A stretch of DNA of 64,000 nt from an uncultured Hungatella sp. (GCA_910577935.1 CAJTOT010000001.1:1-64000); one strand, 5' to 3'. Counted from the first letter of the stretch, positions 26,531 to 35,416 are shown. Numbers and translations are program-made. The notes: a model not told the origin generated them from the letters alone.

Positions 26531-27719
26531 TCACTTCCCCGTTCTCCGGCATCGGCGCGCCGAAAAAGCCGCAGACGCTGGCGCCTGCGTCGGACAGAGT
26601 GTGTCTCACTCCTAAGGGGGCTCCTTCCACCCCCTTTTTCCAGAACAGAAGCGGCACGTACTCCCGTGTGTGGCGGCTGTGCCCGATGGACGGGTCGTTG
26701 CCGTGGTCTGCCATGACAAGAAGAACATCTGTTCTGTCCATCCTTCCTATCAGGCGGCTGATGCCCCTGTCCGCCTCTTCAAGAACCCTCCGGTACTCCT
26801 CCGGGGACTGGCTGTGTCCCGCCAGGTCGGTCTCCTGCACATTGGTGCAGATAAAGCCTGTGTCCATCTGTTCAAATTCCCCTATGGTGTGCTCCATGCA
26901 CTCTTTTACAGGCACGCAGGAGATGCTCTTCCCCATGTCGTTGGCCACAATGTCCGCCACCTTTCCGATTAAGACCACGGGGATGCCGGCGCGGGTGAGG
27001 ATGGTGGGAACCTGCACCTCCTTGTTCACGCCGTAGCCTAAGTGCAGGCACTGATATCCCCGCTGATAGGATCTGGATTTTGCAGAAGCTATGCCGATGA
27101 ATCTTCCTTCCTTCACCTCTTCCGCCGCCCACAGATCCTCCATGGTGTTGCCTCTGCCTCCGAACACGATGACCCGTGTGACGGTCACCACCTCCCTGAC
27201 CAGCCTGGCGATCTCCAGCTCCTTTTCAAAGGAGATAAAGTCCAGGGGAGCCGTCACATTGTAGCACATGCCCAGGTCCGCCTCCAGGTTATCGGCTATG
27301 GTCACATACTTGTCACACACCACGTACCGAAGCCCCTGATGGCAGATGATGTCCGCCTGGTGGCCGCCGGCTTTCAGGCGGGCAGCCACCGCGTCCGCCT
27401 TCTCCTGAAAGGGGTGGCTCTCCGGTTTCCTGGGGCGGGTTCCCATGATCTCCTGATGGCCCATGAAGGTGTCGGCCCCATAGTGAAGGAGCCTGGCCTT
27501 TCCGTAATTGGCAGACGGCGAAAATTTCATGTTGAGGCTTTCAGAGCCCCAGGCGTTCATGAGCCCCAGCCGCTCCAGGGCAGGCAGCTTCATGTCCGGG
27601 CAGCTTTTAAGAATACTTCCCACCGTGTTGGCGTTCTCGTCTCCGGGGCGGAAGGATCCGGCATCCTCCATGGCCCCGATTCCCAATCCGTCCAGCACAA
27701 TTATCACAAATCGTTTCAA
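26514..27719 (-). CDS. yhfW: Phosphopentomutase-like enzyme of the yhf-type operon (YhfW)
   Basis: A 401-residue member of the alkaline-phosphatase superfamily close to phosphopentomutase DeoB. Metal and catalytic motifs are present: FVIIVLDGLGIGAM (Asp ligand) at the N-terminus, ENANTVGSIL with the usual phospho-accepting Thr, a central TNVQETDLAGH, and MADHGNDPSIGHSRHTREYV near the C-terminus. In E. coli the operon partner YhfW has the same fold. A phosphate transfer between sugar carbons is the family expectation, but the substrate here is unknown. Its ATG overlaps the yhfX stop by 4 bases. It is the last gene of the operon. Confidence 0.88.
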   Translation of the reverse strand: MKRFVIIVLDGLGIGAMEDAGSFRPGDENANTVGSILKSCPDMKLPALERLGLMNAWGSESLNMKFSPSANYGKARLLHYGADTFMGHQEIMGTRPRKPESHPFQEKADAVAARLKAGGHQADIICHQGLRYVVCDKYVTIADNLEADLGMCYNVTAPLDFISFEKELEIARLVREVVTVTRVIVFGGRGNTMEDLWAAEEVKEGRFIGIASAKSRSYQRGYQCLHLGYGVNKEVQVPTILTRAGIPVVLIGKVADIVANDMGKSISCVPVKECMEHTIGEFEQMDTGFICTNVQETDLAGHSQSPEEYRRVLEEADRGISRLIGRMDRTDVLLVMADHGNDPSIGHSRHTREYVPLLFWKKGVEGAPLGVRHTLSDAGASVCGFFGAPMPENGEVIAKIL

Positions 27720-28882
27720 AATCCGTCCTTCTTTCTTCCCTGACTGTCATAGATCCCTGCTATCTCCGGCTTTCCGGCGCGGAGCCCTCTTACGAGGACC
27801 ACGTCGCTTCTGGTGACAAATATCTGGAACCGGAATGCCATAACCACCGTCTCCCCCACTGCCCGCTCTCTGGGAATCTGGAAATGGTAGTCGATGCTCT
27901 CGGCTGACGGGGGGATCACCTCCATCTCCGTTCCCCTTTCCGCGCTCTCTCCCACCAGCGCATGCCTCAGATGGGACCTTCGGTAGTGGCCCCCGCCGAA
28001 GCAGCAGGCATTGCCGAAGAAGTTGTGGGAGATCTCGCTGACATAGACCACCGCCGGCCGTTCCTCCAGGTCGTGGTCCGCGTGCATGGGGGTCGTCCCG
28101 CTCAACCCGTGGCCCGGCTCCCCGCAGTTGCCTCCAAAGCATGCCATCTTGTCCAGCGTGCGGCAGCAGGTGGCGGATGGGGTGTTGATCAGGGACGTTT
28201 CCACCCCGCAGGCCCTCAGAATCTCCGCGCCCTTTAAGACCGTGCCCAGGTTCTTGGAGGGCATGATATCTCCGGCTTCTTGGTCATAAAAATAGCATGG
28301 AAACGACGTGATTCCCCTGATCTCTATATGGGGGCAGTGGGTTTTTATCCAGACAGCCGTGTCCCAAAGCTCTTCCAGGCAAAACCCGGCGGACTGTCCG
28401 GAGTAGATCATATCCGACTCGCCGTACACGCGGACCATCACCGCCTGCCTCTTCCCCAGCTTTGACGCCGCCGCCTCAATCTCCCGGGCCTTTTCCCTGG
28501 AATAGATGGTGATGACCTTCGGCCCGTAGTCCACCAGGCGCTCTGTAAAGCTTTGGGGCGGCTGCACCAGATGCCCTGCGTTGCCGATGGGAATCTGGTG
28601 CTGCATCATGGTCAGGGCCTCCCTGTAATCCACCGCCACCGCCCCCTCGTAACCTATATTTACCAGCTCCTTTGCCAGGTACGGGTTTCTGCCCGCCTGC
28701 TTCAGCATGAAATACAAGGTTACGCCTCTGTCCCTGGCCTTTTTTAACATTTTTCCCGCATTTTCAAGGAACGTATCCACGTCGATCACATAGGAGTCGG
28801 GAAGGATATCACCTCTCCGGTGCAGGAAAAACGCCGCATCTACCAGGTTCTTATTCCTCTTGACTGTCTGATGGAGAAACAT
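27716..28882 (-). CDS. yhfX: YhfX-type PLP enzyme (alanine racemase-like fold)
   Basis: A 388-residue fold-type III PLP enzyme matching E. coli YhfX along its length: DILPDSYVIDVDTFLENA, then LYFMLKQAGRNPYL with the likely PLP Lys, IGYEGAVAVDYREAL, NTPSATCCRTL, EPGHGLSGTTP, and the C-terminal FQIFVTRSDVVLVRGL. The family is alanine-racemase-like and its substrate is unassigned. It overlaps the preceding yhfS gene by 32 bases and the following phosphomutase gene by 4 bases, so it belongs to one translated unit. Amino-group racemisation or epimerisation is the plausible chemistry, by inference. Confidence 0.93.
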   Translation of the reverse strand: MFLHQTVKRNKNLVDAAFFLHRRGDILPDSYVIDVDTFLENAGKMLKKARDRGVTLYFMLKQAGRNPYLAKELVNIGYEGAVAVDYREALTMMQHQIPIGNAGHLVQPPQSFTERLVDYGPKVITIYSREKAREIEAAASKLGKRQAVMVRVYGESDMIYSGQSAGFCLEELWDTAVWIKTHCPHIEIRGITSFPCYFYDQEAGDIMPSKNLGTVLKGAEILRACGVETSLINTPSATCCRTLDKMACFGGNCGEPGHGLSGTTPMHADHDLEERPAVVYVSEISHNFFGNACCFGGGHYRRSHLRHALVGESAERGTEMEVIPPSAESIDYHFQIPRERAVGETVVMAFRFQIFVTRSDVVLVRGLRAGKPEIAGIYDSQGRKKDGF

Positions 28883-29978
28883 CTGCGCTCACCCTTTCCA
28901 TGGCTTCTTTTATGATTCTTATAACCGTGTCTGTTCCTGCCCGCATGGGATTGATGCGGATCATCCTGCGCTCCAGCAAAGGGTCTGCCTGGCGGAAGGT
29001 GCCGGATATCCGGTAAAACATGGGAACCAGCTCGTATTTCGACTCTGCCCCCACAGGGTTTGGCGCCGCGCCCAGCTTCTGGGCTTCCCGGAGTACCCTG
29101 TGGGCGATCTCCTCCTCAAATTCCACCAGCAGCACCTTTGACTGGGCGTTGGCGAGAAAGGCGTCTCTCACTCCCGCCACTTCCCCGGCTTTCAGCCGCT
29201 TTGCGCACTCCTCCCCCACCTGGGCCTGGACTGCCAGGGCCACCGGGGCGTAGGTCAGGCCGCGGAGCACATCCATGGCCTCGTGTCCCTGGACCTGCAT
29301 GCCTCCCGAATAATTTTCCTCTGTCAGCTTGTGAATGTACTGTTTTTTCCCTATGATGATTCCGACTCCCTCCGGCCCCAAAAGCTTGAATGATGAAAAG
29401 CAGGACAGGTCCGCTCCGCACTGAACCCCTGTCCGCTCCTCCTTCATAACCGCGTAGTTGTCGTCTGTGAGAACGGGGATGTTCTTTTTCTTCTTGATCC
29501 TGGAGATCACCGTCTCCATGTCATATCTGTCGTCAGGCTTCTGTCTGGTATACTGCACCAGGGCGCCTTTTATGTCCTTCTCCTGTTCCAGCACCTTGTC
29601 GATCTGGAGGAGGTCGTTAAAATCCGCCTCCACCGGCATAAGTCCCAGCATGGACAGGGTGGTCTTTGTGGTGCTGTAGACAGGGGCCTTGTGAATCAGG
29701 AGCTTGTCGCCGCATTTCACCATGGCGTGAAGCCCCAGCCTTATGGCTCCGCTGCCCGCTCCTCTCACCAACATGGCGCTTTCTGCGTCAAAAATCCTGG
29801 CGATCACCTTCTCCGCCCTGGCGGTGGCAGCCGGCTTGCCTGTCTCCGGAGAGATGCCCAGGTCGCCTCTGCTGAGAGACTGGCTGCCCTGGAATTCCCT
29901 GGTGATGCTGTCAACCACTTTGAACTGAAGCTTTGCGGCCTCCTGGACAGTCAGGCTTCTCAATGGATAAGTCTGCAT
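28851..29978 (-). CDS. yhfS: YhfS-type PLP enzyme (aminotransferase/lyase fold)
   Basis: A 375-residue fold-type I PLP enzyme that follows E. coli YhfS closely: YPLRSLTVQEAAKLQF, GDLGISPETGKPA, AMLVRGAGSGAIRLGLHA, VLTDDNYAVMKEE, then CFSSFKLLGPEGVG with the PLP Lys, and PVGAESKYELVPMFYRISG. The group is related to cystathionine gamma-synthase and selenocysteine-synthase-like enzymes. No reaction has been assigned to YhfS. ATG 29978 is 24 bases after the php stop. It is coupled to yhfX by a 32-base overlap. Confidence 0.93.
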   Translation of the reverse strand: MQTYPLRSLTVQEAAKLQFKVVDSITREFQGSQSLSRGDLGISPETGKPAATARAEKVIARIFDAESAMLVRGAGSGAIRLGLHAMVKCGDKLLIHKAPVYSTTKTTLSMLGLMPVEADFNDLLQIDKVLEQEKDIKGALVQYTRQKPDDRYDMETVISRIKKKKNIPVLTDDNYAVMKEERTGVQCGADLSCFSSFKLLGPEGVGIIIGKKQYIHKLTEENYSGGMQVQGHEAMDVLRGLTYAPVALAVQAQVGEECAKRLKAGEVAGVRDAFLANAQSKVLLVEFEEEIAHRVLREAQKLGAAPNPVGAESKYELVPMFYRISGTFRQADPLLERRMIRINPMRAGTDTVIRIIKEAMERVSADVSPSDSQEE

Positions 29979-30002
29979 ATTATTACCCTCTTTCTTTTAC
30001 CC

Positions 30003-30941
30003 TTAATCTCTTTCCAGAATCCGCCCTGGGGTATGGATCAGCATGGAAGCAATGCTCTCCCCGGACACTCCCTGGGCGCTCAGCATGGGAAGGAAGTCTG
30101 TAAACAAGTAGGAATACCCCCGTCCGCCTCTGAATTTTAAATGTGATTTTCTCGTGATGTCCATGGAGAGAACTACCTGGGAAATCATTCCCCTGTCCTG
30201 GATTTCCTTAAGGGCTTTTGCCCGGAAGGAATCCGGACAGTAGCTCTCTTTTCCCACGGTGTCAAAGCCGATATTCACTCCTGTATCCAGGACGGAAAAG
30301 ATGACATCCATATCCTGGGACAGATCCATGTGGCCGATGACGATTTTCCCGGGCTTTACGCCCCGCTTTATGAGAAATTCTGCCTGCTCCCTCCCCATGG
30401 TTCCCAGAGTGGTGTGGGTGGTCACAGGCGCGCCTGTCATCGCGGCTGCCATGGCGGCTGCCTCCAGGATCTTTTTCTCCTCCTCCTTCATCTCCTGCCT
30501 GCTGGTTCCCACCTCTCCCACGGCCTGGGCGCGAAGGCTGCCGCCGTCGATTCCCGCCTCCAGCTCCTTTGCCATAAACTCTGCCAGCTCCTTTGCCGTC
30601 TTCTGGCGGACCCACGAAGGCAGAAACGGTTCCTTGTAAAACCCGGCGCATGGCAGGATGCTGATTCCCGATTCCCTTGAAACCGCCTGTATGTAGGCGG
30701 CGTCTCTCCCCATCCCGTTGTTGGTCACCTCCAGAATATTCCTGACGCCGTATTGGTAAAGCTCCTTTAATTCCTTTACCGTCTCCGCAAAACAGTCCAG
30801 GCGGCAGTCCTCATCCTTCTTTATCCCGGATAAGTCCAGAGTCATATGTTCGTGCATCAGCGTATAGCCGCGGCGGAGGATGCTTCCCCTGGCCGCCCCG
30901 GTGTTCTTCCCCTTTTGCCCGCTCTGTCCGTCAGCTGTCAT
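30003..30941 (-). CDS. php: Phosphotriesterase-homology protein (PHP/YhfV)
   Basis: A 312-residue TIM-barrel amidohydrolase. Metal ligands appear in order: LMHEHMTLDLSG (HxH), VGEVGTS with Glu where true phosphotriesterase has a carbamylated Lys (as in E. coli PHP), THTTLGTMG, IGHMDLSQD and LSMDITRKSH. Known relatives of phosphotriesterase are lactonases; E. coli PHP has no confirmed substrate. The ATG at 30941 overlaps the amidase stop by about 11 bases. Residues 1-22 (MTADGQSGQKGKNTGAAR region) extend beyond the E. coli protein and may not all be translated. Confidence 0.92.
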   Translation of the reverse strand: MTADGQSGQKGKNTGAARGSILRRGYTLMHEHMTLDLSGIKKDEDCRLDCFAETVKELKELYQYGVRNILEVTNNGMGRDAAYIQAVSRESGISILPCAGFYKEPFLPSWVRQKTAKELAEFMAKELEAGIDGGSLRAQAVGEVGTSRQEMKEEEKKILEAAAMAAAMTGAPVTTHTTLGTMGREQAEFLIKRGVKPGKIVIGHMDLSQDMDVIFSVLDTGVNIGFDTVGKESYCPDSFRAKALKEIQDRGMISQVVLSMDITRKSHLKFRGGRGYSYLFTDFLPMLSAQGVSGESIASMLIHTPGRILERD

Positions 30942-32019
30942 AAAGTCCCGCCTCCATCACCCCGTAAGGGAAATACGCGTCTATATTTCGAAAATACCTC
31001 TCCACCAGCTCGTCCTTGACTGCCGGAAATCTTCTGGCAGCCATAAACAGCCGCCGGATCTTCTCCGGCTCTGACTGGCACATCAGGACATAGCCGCTTG
31101 CCAAACCGCCGTCGGGGATGCAAAGCGCCGTGGCCCCGGCCATATTGGCCGCACGGACAAAGTACTTTCCGCTTTTTTCCTGGAGGGCCTTTGTCTCCTG
31201 GTCAAAGTGGCCCAGGATGCTGTCCCCCAGTCCGTCCACGTCGATCCTCTTTTCATAGTGGACCACCATGTCACAGGAAGGCAGCTGCTCCTTTAAAAAG
31301 GCGATCATCGGCTCCCGCTCATTGCCTGGGGGAGGGAATTCCCCGGCTTCCAGGACTATTCCTTCTGTCTTCCTGCCTTCTGCCTCCCCTCCTCCGGCGA
31401 GAAAGTGTTTTGCCCTTTCTTCCAGCCAGCCGGGACAGACCACAGACAGCGGGGGCTCCTCCCCGGAGCTTTCCCCGGACAGGCCAAATCCCAGCGTCGT
31501 CTGCGCCGCCTCCTCCAGAACCTCTAAGTCTCTGGCTATAAATCCCAGGGAAGGCGTAAACCGCAGGCTGTCCGTGGAGCTCTTTTCATGCTTTTTCATG
31601 TGCTCCCTCTCCAGAAGGGGGCTGATAAACCCATAACAGTTGAGGCTCATGGCCGGCGCCAGCACGGAGCCGCCTCCGTCTGTGCCGATTCCCAGATCAT
31701 TGATGCCCAGAAACACATTGACTGCTGTTCCGCTGCTGGAGCCGGTCATGGGGCCGCCTGTGAGGGGGTTTTTGATCATCATGTCCACGGCCCTCCCGTT
31801 GACGCTGCACCGGTCCAGGGTGTGGAGCTCAAAGCCTTTTCCCCTCAGGGTTCTCAGGAGCCTTACTGGGATGGGGGCCATATCCTTCACTCCCAGATAA
31901 CGGACTTTCTCCTGCCGCTCTACGGCGTGGATCGCCTGGGGATAGACCTTCTCCACGGAGCCATAGGGATCCTTCAGGGCCAGAAAGGTCTGCTGGGCCA
32001 GCCTGACGGCGCGCTTCAT
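30931..32019 (-). CDS. Amidase-signature family enzyme inserted in the yhf-type operon
   Basis: A 362-residue enzyme starting at ATG 32019, which overlaps the yhfU stop as ATGA. The amidase-signature triad can be placed: Lys in RYLGVKDMAP, cis-Ser in the Ser-rich PMTGSSSGTAVNV and nucleophile Ser in GTDGGGSVLAPAM. The family hydrolyses amides to acid and ammonia or amine. The protein is shorter than common amidases (about 450-500). The E. coli yhf operon has no such gene, so its presence suggests that the pathway substrate or intermediate carries an amide or hydrazide-like bond. Substrate unknown. Confidence 0.85.
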   Translation of the reverse strand: MKRAVRLAQQTFLALKDPYGSVEKVYPQAIHAVERQEKVRYLGVKDMAPIPVRLLRTLRGKGFELHTLDRCSVNGRAVDMMIKNPLTGGPMTGSSSGTAVNVFLGINDLGIGTDGGGSVLAPAMSLNCYGFISPLLEREHMKKHEKSSTDSLRFTPSLGFIARDLEVLEEAAQTTLGFGLSGESSGEEPPLSVVCPGWLEERAKHFLAGGGEAEGRKTEGIVLEAGEFPPPGNEREPMIAFLKEQLPSCDMVVHYEKRIDVDGLGDSILGHFDQETKALQEKSGKYFVRAANMAGATALCIPDGGLASGYVLMCQSEPEKIRRLFMAARRFPAVKDELVERYFRNIDAYFPYGVMEAGLYDS

Positions 32020-32372
32020 CCCAGTATCCCCTTCATGATAACGGGAATCACACGGCTTGCCGCCTCCGGGACAAACCCGAAGGCTTTCTTTCCCTCTTTC
32101 ACGGCAGTGAGAATCTCCTCGTCCTTCAAAACCTTTCCGACCATGGCCACGGTGATGCACTTGTCCATGCCGTTCATGGCGATGGCCATGCCCAAGGCGC
32201 CTCCCGCCCCGGTCTGGCAGGAGCCGAAATAATAGTCTGCCTGGCCGCTTTTTAAGGCCATGGCCGCCTGCAGATCCGGCATGACGGTGACTTCCACCCG
32301 GCCGTTTCCGTACTGTTCAATCAGCTCCCCGTTCTCTTTCTTGTTCAGCGCTCCTCCGACTACAATCTTCAT
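32016..32372 (-). CDS. yhfU: YhfU-type protein (DUF2620)
   Basis: A 118-residue protein. ATG 32372 is chosen because GGAGG precedes it and MKIVVGGALNKKENGEL is the family start. The Gly/Cys motif YYFGSCQTGAGGALGMAIA (about 57-75) is typical of DUF2620 and related glycine-rich SFCGS proteins that accompany multi-helix membrane proteins. The role is unknown. By size and its pairing with YhfT, I think a soluble component of a transporter (IIB-like) is possible. It lies 30 bases after yhfT and overlaps the amidase start by 4 bases. Confidence 0.9.
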   Translation of the reverse strand: MKIVVGGALNKKENGELIEQYGNGRVEVTVMPDLQAAMALKSGQADYYFGSCQTGAGGALGMAIAMNGMDKCITVAMVGKVLKDEEILTAVKEGKKAFGFVPEAASRVIPVIMKGILG

Positions 32373-32402
32373 CCTTGTCTCCTCCGTTTCTCTCTGAATC
32401 AC

Positions 32403-33722
32403 TTAAATTAAAGAAAGTCCTAAAAGCTTAATAAGGTTTGCCACAAATCCCATGGCTATAGTGACTACAGGCCCTACTGCCATGGGGATCAGGAAGGGCT
32501 TTTTGGCGCACTTGTTCATCATCCACACGATCATCACAATCATGGAGCCCACGTAGGACATTCCCACTTCGTTCATGATGGAGGCAGATGCGGTAAAGCC
32601 TCCCACCAGCAGGGCCACCTCCAGAATCTGGGACATGGCGTTGCGGATGTGGTCTCCAAGCTCTCTCAGGGCCGGGAACTTGTCCAGCATATTTCCCACG
32701 CTTCCCAGGAAAAAGGTTTCCACAGTGATAACCGCCGCGCCGCTTACAAATGCCAGGACACAGGTTACAGGGGCGGAAAGCCCCAGGGAAGCGCAGAACA
32801 TCCCCGCCGCCACGGAGAAGTAGGCGCCTGCCGGTGAAAATACGCCGGTTACAATGGCCGTGGTGTACACCAGAGGGATGTAGCCCACCGCCCTTATGCA
32901 GGACACCAGCGCAGCCTGGGCAAACTCATGCTTCATCTGCAGAGGCCCGGAGATGACATCGGTGGTCAGCAGGCACTGGGAGGAGGCCGCGGAAAGAAGG
33001 CCGCCCATAACCAGAAAATACATCCAGTTCTTCTTGATCCGGTTTACATTGTCCGCGAAAATATTGGTAAGATCCGCGCCGATGGCCTCGCTCTTCACCC
33101 GCACCGTAAACAGGATCATCACGATGGTGCCTGCCAGCATGGCCATGCCGTCTGCGTTGAGAGACAGCTTCAGTTCTCCGAACTGGAATACGCCGAAGTT
33201 CTTTATGAGCACGTAGACTGCCAGGGTGACTGCCGCCGTCACGGCTCCCTTTTTCACCCCGTGCTGATATGCCGTGGCCAGGGCCGGGAAGATGGCAAAG
33301 GTGGCCACCACAATGTCCGCCACGTTTCCTATGTATGGCAGGAAATTCACAGGGAGGGAGGCAAACAGCCCTGATATGGATGACATGAAAGCCACCACCA
33401 GGATTCCCCACACTGCCCCTGCCGCCGCCGAGATGACGGTACCTTTCGGGGAATCCGGGCACCAGGTTCCGATAATGTCTCCCATCAGAAGGAAGGTGTG
33501 GATGATGATGATTCCCATGGCTATGGAATTGGTGAAGCCGAATCCCACAATCAGCCCGAAGCTGACTGCAAATGACGTGGCTGCCAGGGACTTTCTGTCC
33601 ATTCTCCCGCTGAAATATTCTGTGTACACAGGGCGGAAGCCGTCATTGTACACTGCTACGTTTTTGTTTGCCAAAATCGAAGACATGGCGCCGATTCCGG
33701 CTGCCAGCAAATAGTTCAACAT
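32403..33722 (-). CDS. yhfT: YhfT-type multi-helix membrane protein, probable transporter
   Basis: A 439-residue integral membrane protein with about 12 predicted helices. It begins MLNYLLAAGIGAMSSILANK and ends FVANLIKLLGLSLI. It matches the YhfT family (PF10797), found next to yhfU in E. coli. Charged loops are few, and motifs such as GFGFTNSIAMGIIIIHTF and GSVGNMLDKFPALRELGDH lie between helices. Import of the pathway substrate is the natural inference, but YhfT has no demonstrated activity. ATG 33722 has GGAGG 8 bases upstream. A 123-base gap without other features separates it from yhfY. Confidence 0.92.
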   Translation of the reverse strand: MLNYLLAAGIGAMSSILANKNVAVYNDGFRPVYTEYFSGRMDRKSLAATSFAVSFGLIVGFGFTNSIAMGIIIIHTFLLMGDIIGTWCPDSPKGTVISAAAGAVWGILVVAFMSSISGLFASLPVNFLPYIGNVADIVVATFAIFPALATAYQHGVKKGAVTAAVTLAVYVLIKNFGVFQFGELKLSLNADGMAMLAGTIVMILFTVRVKSEAIGADLTNIFADNVNRIKKNWMYFLVMGGLLSAASSQCLLTTDVISGPLQMKHEFAQAALVSCIRAVGYIPLVYTTAIVTGVFSPAGAYFSVAAGMFCASLGLSAPVTCVLAFVSGAAVITVETFFLGSVGNMLDKFPALRELGDHIRNAMSQILEVALLVGGFTASASIMNEVGMSYVGSMIVMIVWMMNKCAKKPFLIPMAVGPVVTIAMGFVANLIKLLGLSLI

Positions 33723-33845
33723 AATTGTTCCTCCATTTTTGTTTGTTGTCAGTTTGCTATTGTTGGTATTTGGTGCTGCTTATTCCTGACTGTCCCCGGG
33801 TCCCGTCTCTATCCTCCTTTCTTCTGCCGCGGCCCTGCCGGCCTG

Positions 33846-34241
33846 TCAAGCTTCATCTATTTCCGTCAAAAGGTTACACAAGTGTATGGTCAAAAAGTCT
33901 GCCTCCGCCTCTGTAAACTCTGCAGGCGCGGCTTTCAGGATACTGTCTCTTAAGCGGACCGCCTCCCCGAAGCAAGGCTCTCTCCTCACCGTCTCAAAGA
34001 CCCCGGCGTCGATTGCCACCTCCCCGGTCTTTCCCCGCTCCATCCGGTCTGCGGCCATGGCGAGGTGGGTGATGAACATGTTCAGCTTCTCCCCCTCCCT
34101 GTCCCCCGGCTCTTTAAGCATAAGCTCTGCCGCCTCCGCGCAGAAGGCGGCGGTGTTCTCCGATATTATCTCTGCCTGAATCATCAGATCCAGCCTCTCC
34201 TCAACAGTTTTTCTTAACTCAACGGTTTTCTTTAAATCCAT
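33846..34241 (-). CDS. yhfY: PRD-domain protein (YhfY)
   Basis: A 131-residue protein made of one PTS-regulation domain. The two expected His regions are MFITHLAMAADRME (about residue 54) and ADFLTIHLCNLL near the end. PRD domains usually control activators or antiterminators by His phosphorylation from the PTS. Here the domain stands alone, as in E. coli YhfY, so it may modulate YhfZ or the YhfTU transporter. The position between yhfZ and yhfT in the same direction supports membership of the operon. Confidence 0.88.
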   Translation of the reverse strand: MDLKKTVELRKTVEERLDLMIQAEIISENTAAFCAEAAELMLKEPGDREGEKLNMFITHLAMAADRMERGKTGEVAIDAGVFETVRREPCFGEAVRLRDSILKAAPAEFTEAEADFLTIHLCNLLTEIDEA

Positions 34242-34289
34242 GGCGCCTCCGTTTATCTCAAGATGTAAATCCTATCCATGTTTTCCATG

Positions 34290-34347
34290 AATATACATTT
34301 TTTTGTATATTGACTTCTATAAATAGAGAGTCCTTTTAGCCGGACTC
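34290..34347 (-). promoter_or_regulatory. Two dyads between yhfZ and yhfY
   Basis: AATATACA (34290-34297) pairs with TGTATATT (34304-34311) around an A/T loop. GAGTCC (34328-34333) pairs with GGACTC (34342-34347) and on the minus strand is followed by TATTTATA. The GC hairpin may attenuate or terminate part of the yhfZ transcript. The AT-rich dyad may be an operator. Function is inferred from position only. Confidence 0.35.
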
Positions 34348-34385
34348 CCTGCGCCCACACGCCCGGGCTGCCCCAGACAGGAGGT

Positions 34386-35318
34386 CTAGAAATAAGGCCT
34401 TCTCTTGCCTGACCTGACTTCATTCAATATCTTCAAGGTCACTCCTACGCTGATGTTCTTCTTAAGCAGCTCCGCCAGGGATGCACTGCCCTTCTTTATG
34501 ACGATCACTGCCGTGGAAAACTGATTGTTGTACTCGTCCTCCTTGAGAAATACCATGTTCCACTGGCTTAAGTAGCGGTCTTCTATGGTTCCGTCATAAT
34601 TCCATACGCCGGCGTCGATGGTTCCATCCAGCAGGGCGGATATGGTCTGCTGGGTCCTGATGTTCACCTTCTCCACCTGCCTGTCCCTGATAAGATTCTC
34701 GGTGATGCGGCTCTGGTCCAGGGAATCTCTGTCGTAGGCCACCCTCATGCCGTCGCAGATTCCCTCTGCCTGCCGGTCTCTCAGAAGCAGGACATGTCTG
34801 GACAGATAGCTGCCGGCCCCGAACTCCATCAGAGTCTCAATCTCCTTCCCGCAGGCGACGGCGTGCTCTGCCGCGTACTGGGATGTGACCGCGAACTGGT
34901 AGGTTCCCGACTCCACCAGCTGAATTCTCCCCACGGCCCCTCTGGCATATGCCATGTTAAATTTAAGCCTGTCCAGCTGGGCGTACACCGCCGTGGCAAA
35001 GCCTTCATAGGTGGCGGAATAAGGGAGAGGCATGATGCCCATAATCTCCTGCTGGACACAGTTTTCCTGGAGCTTGCCGTAGTCCAGGGCTTCTATATAG
35101 GTCCCCTGATGTCCGTGGTGGGTCAGGCGGACCGCCCCGATATCTTTTAAATAGTTAAACGCGTTCTGCATGGTCCCCCTGGAGACCTGAAACTCCTCCT
35201 GATAATAAGAAATAGGCGCTACGCGGTCTCCCACGTCTTTGGAGAGCAGATTAAGGGCCAGATTGCTGATGGTAACCCCTTTTTTCTGGTACAGGATCTG
35301 GTTGGCATCGGATTTCAT
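34386..35318 (-). CDS. yhfZ: YhfZ-type regulator (HTH plus substrate-binding-like domain)
   Basis: A 310-residue protein. Residues 10-80 form a GntR-like winged helix (YYQEEFQVSRGTMQNAFNYLKDIGAVRL). From about 95 on, a periplasmic-binding-protein-like fold follows (MGIMPLPYSATYEGFATAVYAQL, YQFAVTSQYAAEHAVACG, IDAGVWNYDGT), matching the YhfZ family (helix-turn-helix plus YhfZ C-terminal domain). It probably binds the pathway substrate and controls the operon it heads. ATG 35318 follows a good promoter with a leader of about 65 bases. Confidence 0.92.
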   Translation of the reverse strand: MKSDANQILYQKKGVTISNLALNLLSKDVGDRVAPISYYQEEFQVSRGTMQNAFNYLKDIGAVRLTHHGHQGTYIEALDYGKLQENCVQQEIMGIMPLPYSATYEGFATAVYAQLDRLKFNMAYARGAVGRIQLVESGTYQFAVTSQYAAEHAVACGKEIETLMEFGAGSYLSRHVLLLRDRQAEGICDGMRVAYDRDSLDQSRITENLIRDRQVEKVNIRTQQTISALLDGTIDAGVWNYDGTIEDRYLSQWNMVFLKEDEYNNQFSTAVIVIKKGSASLAELLKKNISVGVTLKILNEVRSGKRRPYF

Positions 35319-35387
35319 AAAGGCATCCCCTGAAATATGTTCTTTGGCATGAATTGAATGTTCATTATTTTGTACTTTATGTAGGAA

Positions 35388-35416
35388 ATTTTACCAGTGA
35401 TTGTGCAATCTGTCAA
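35388..35416 (-). promoter_or_regulatory. Sigma-70-type promoter of the yhf-type operon
   Basis: On the minus strand, TTGACA (35416-35411) and TAAAAT (35393-35388) are separated by 17 bases, giving a leader of about 65 bases before yhfZ. No second promoter of equal quality was seen between the operon genes. Confidence 0.7.

Noticed and set aside
30931..32160. Longer version of the amidase gene starting at 32160
   Set aside because: The first 47 codons lie inside yhfU and are not amidase-like; ATG 32019 overlaps the yhfU stop.
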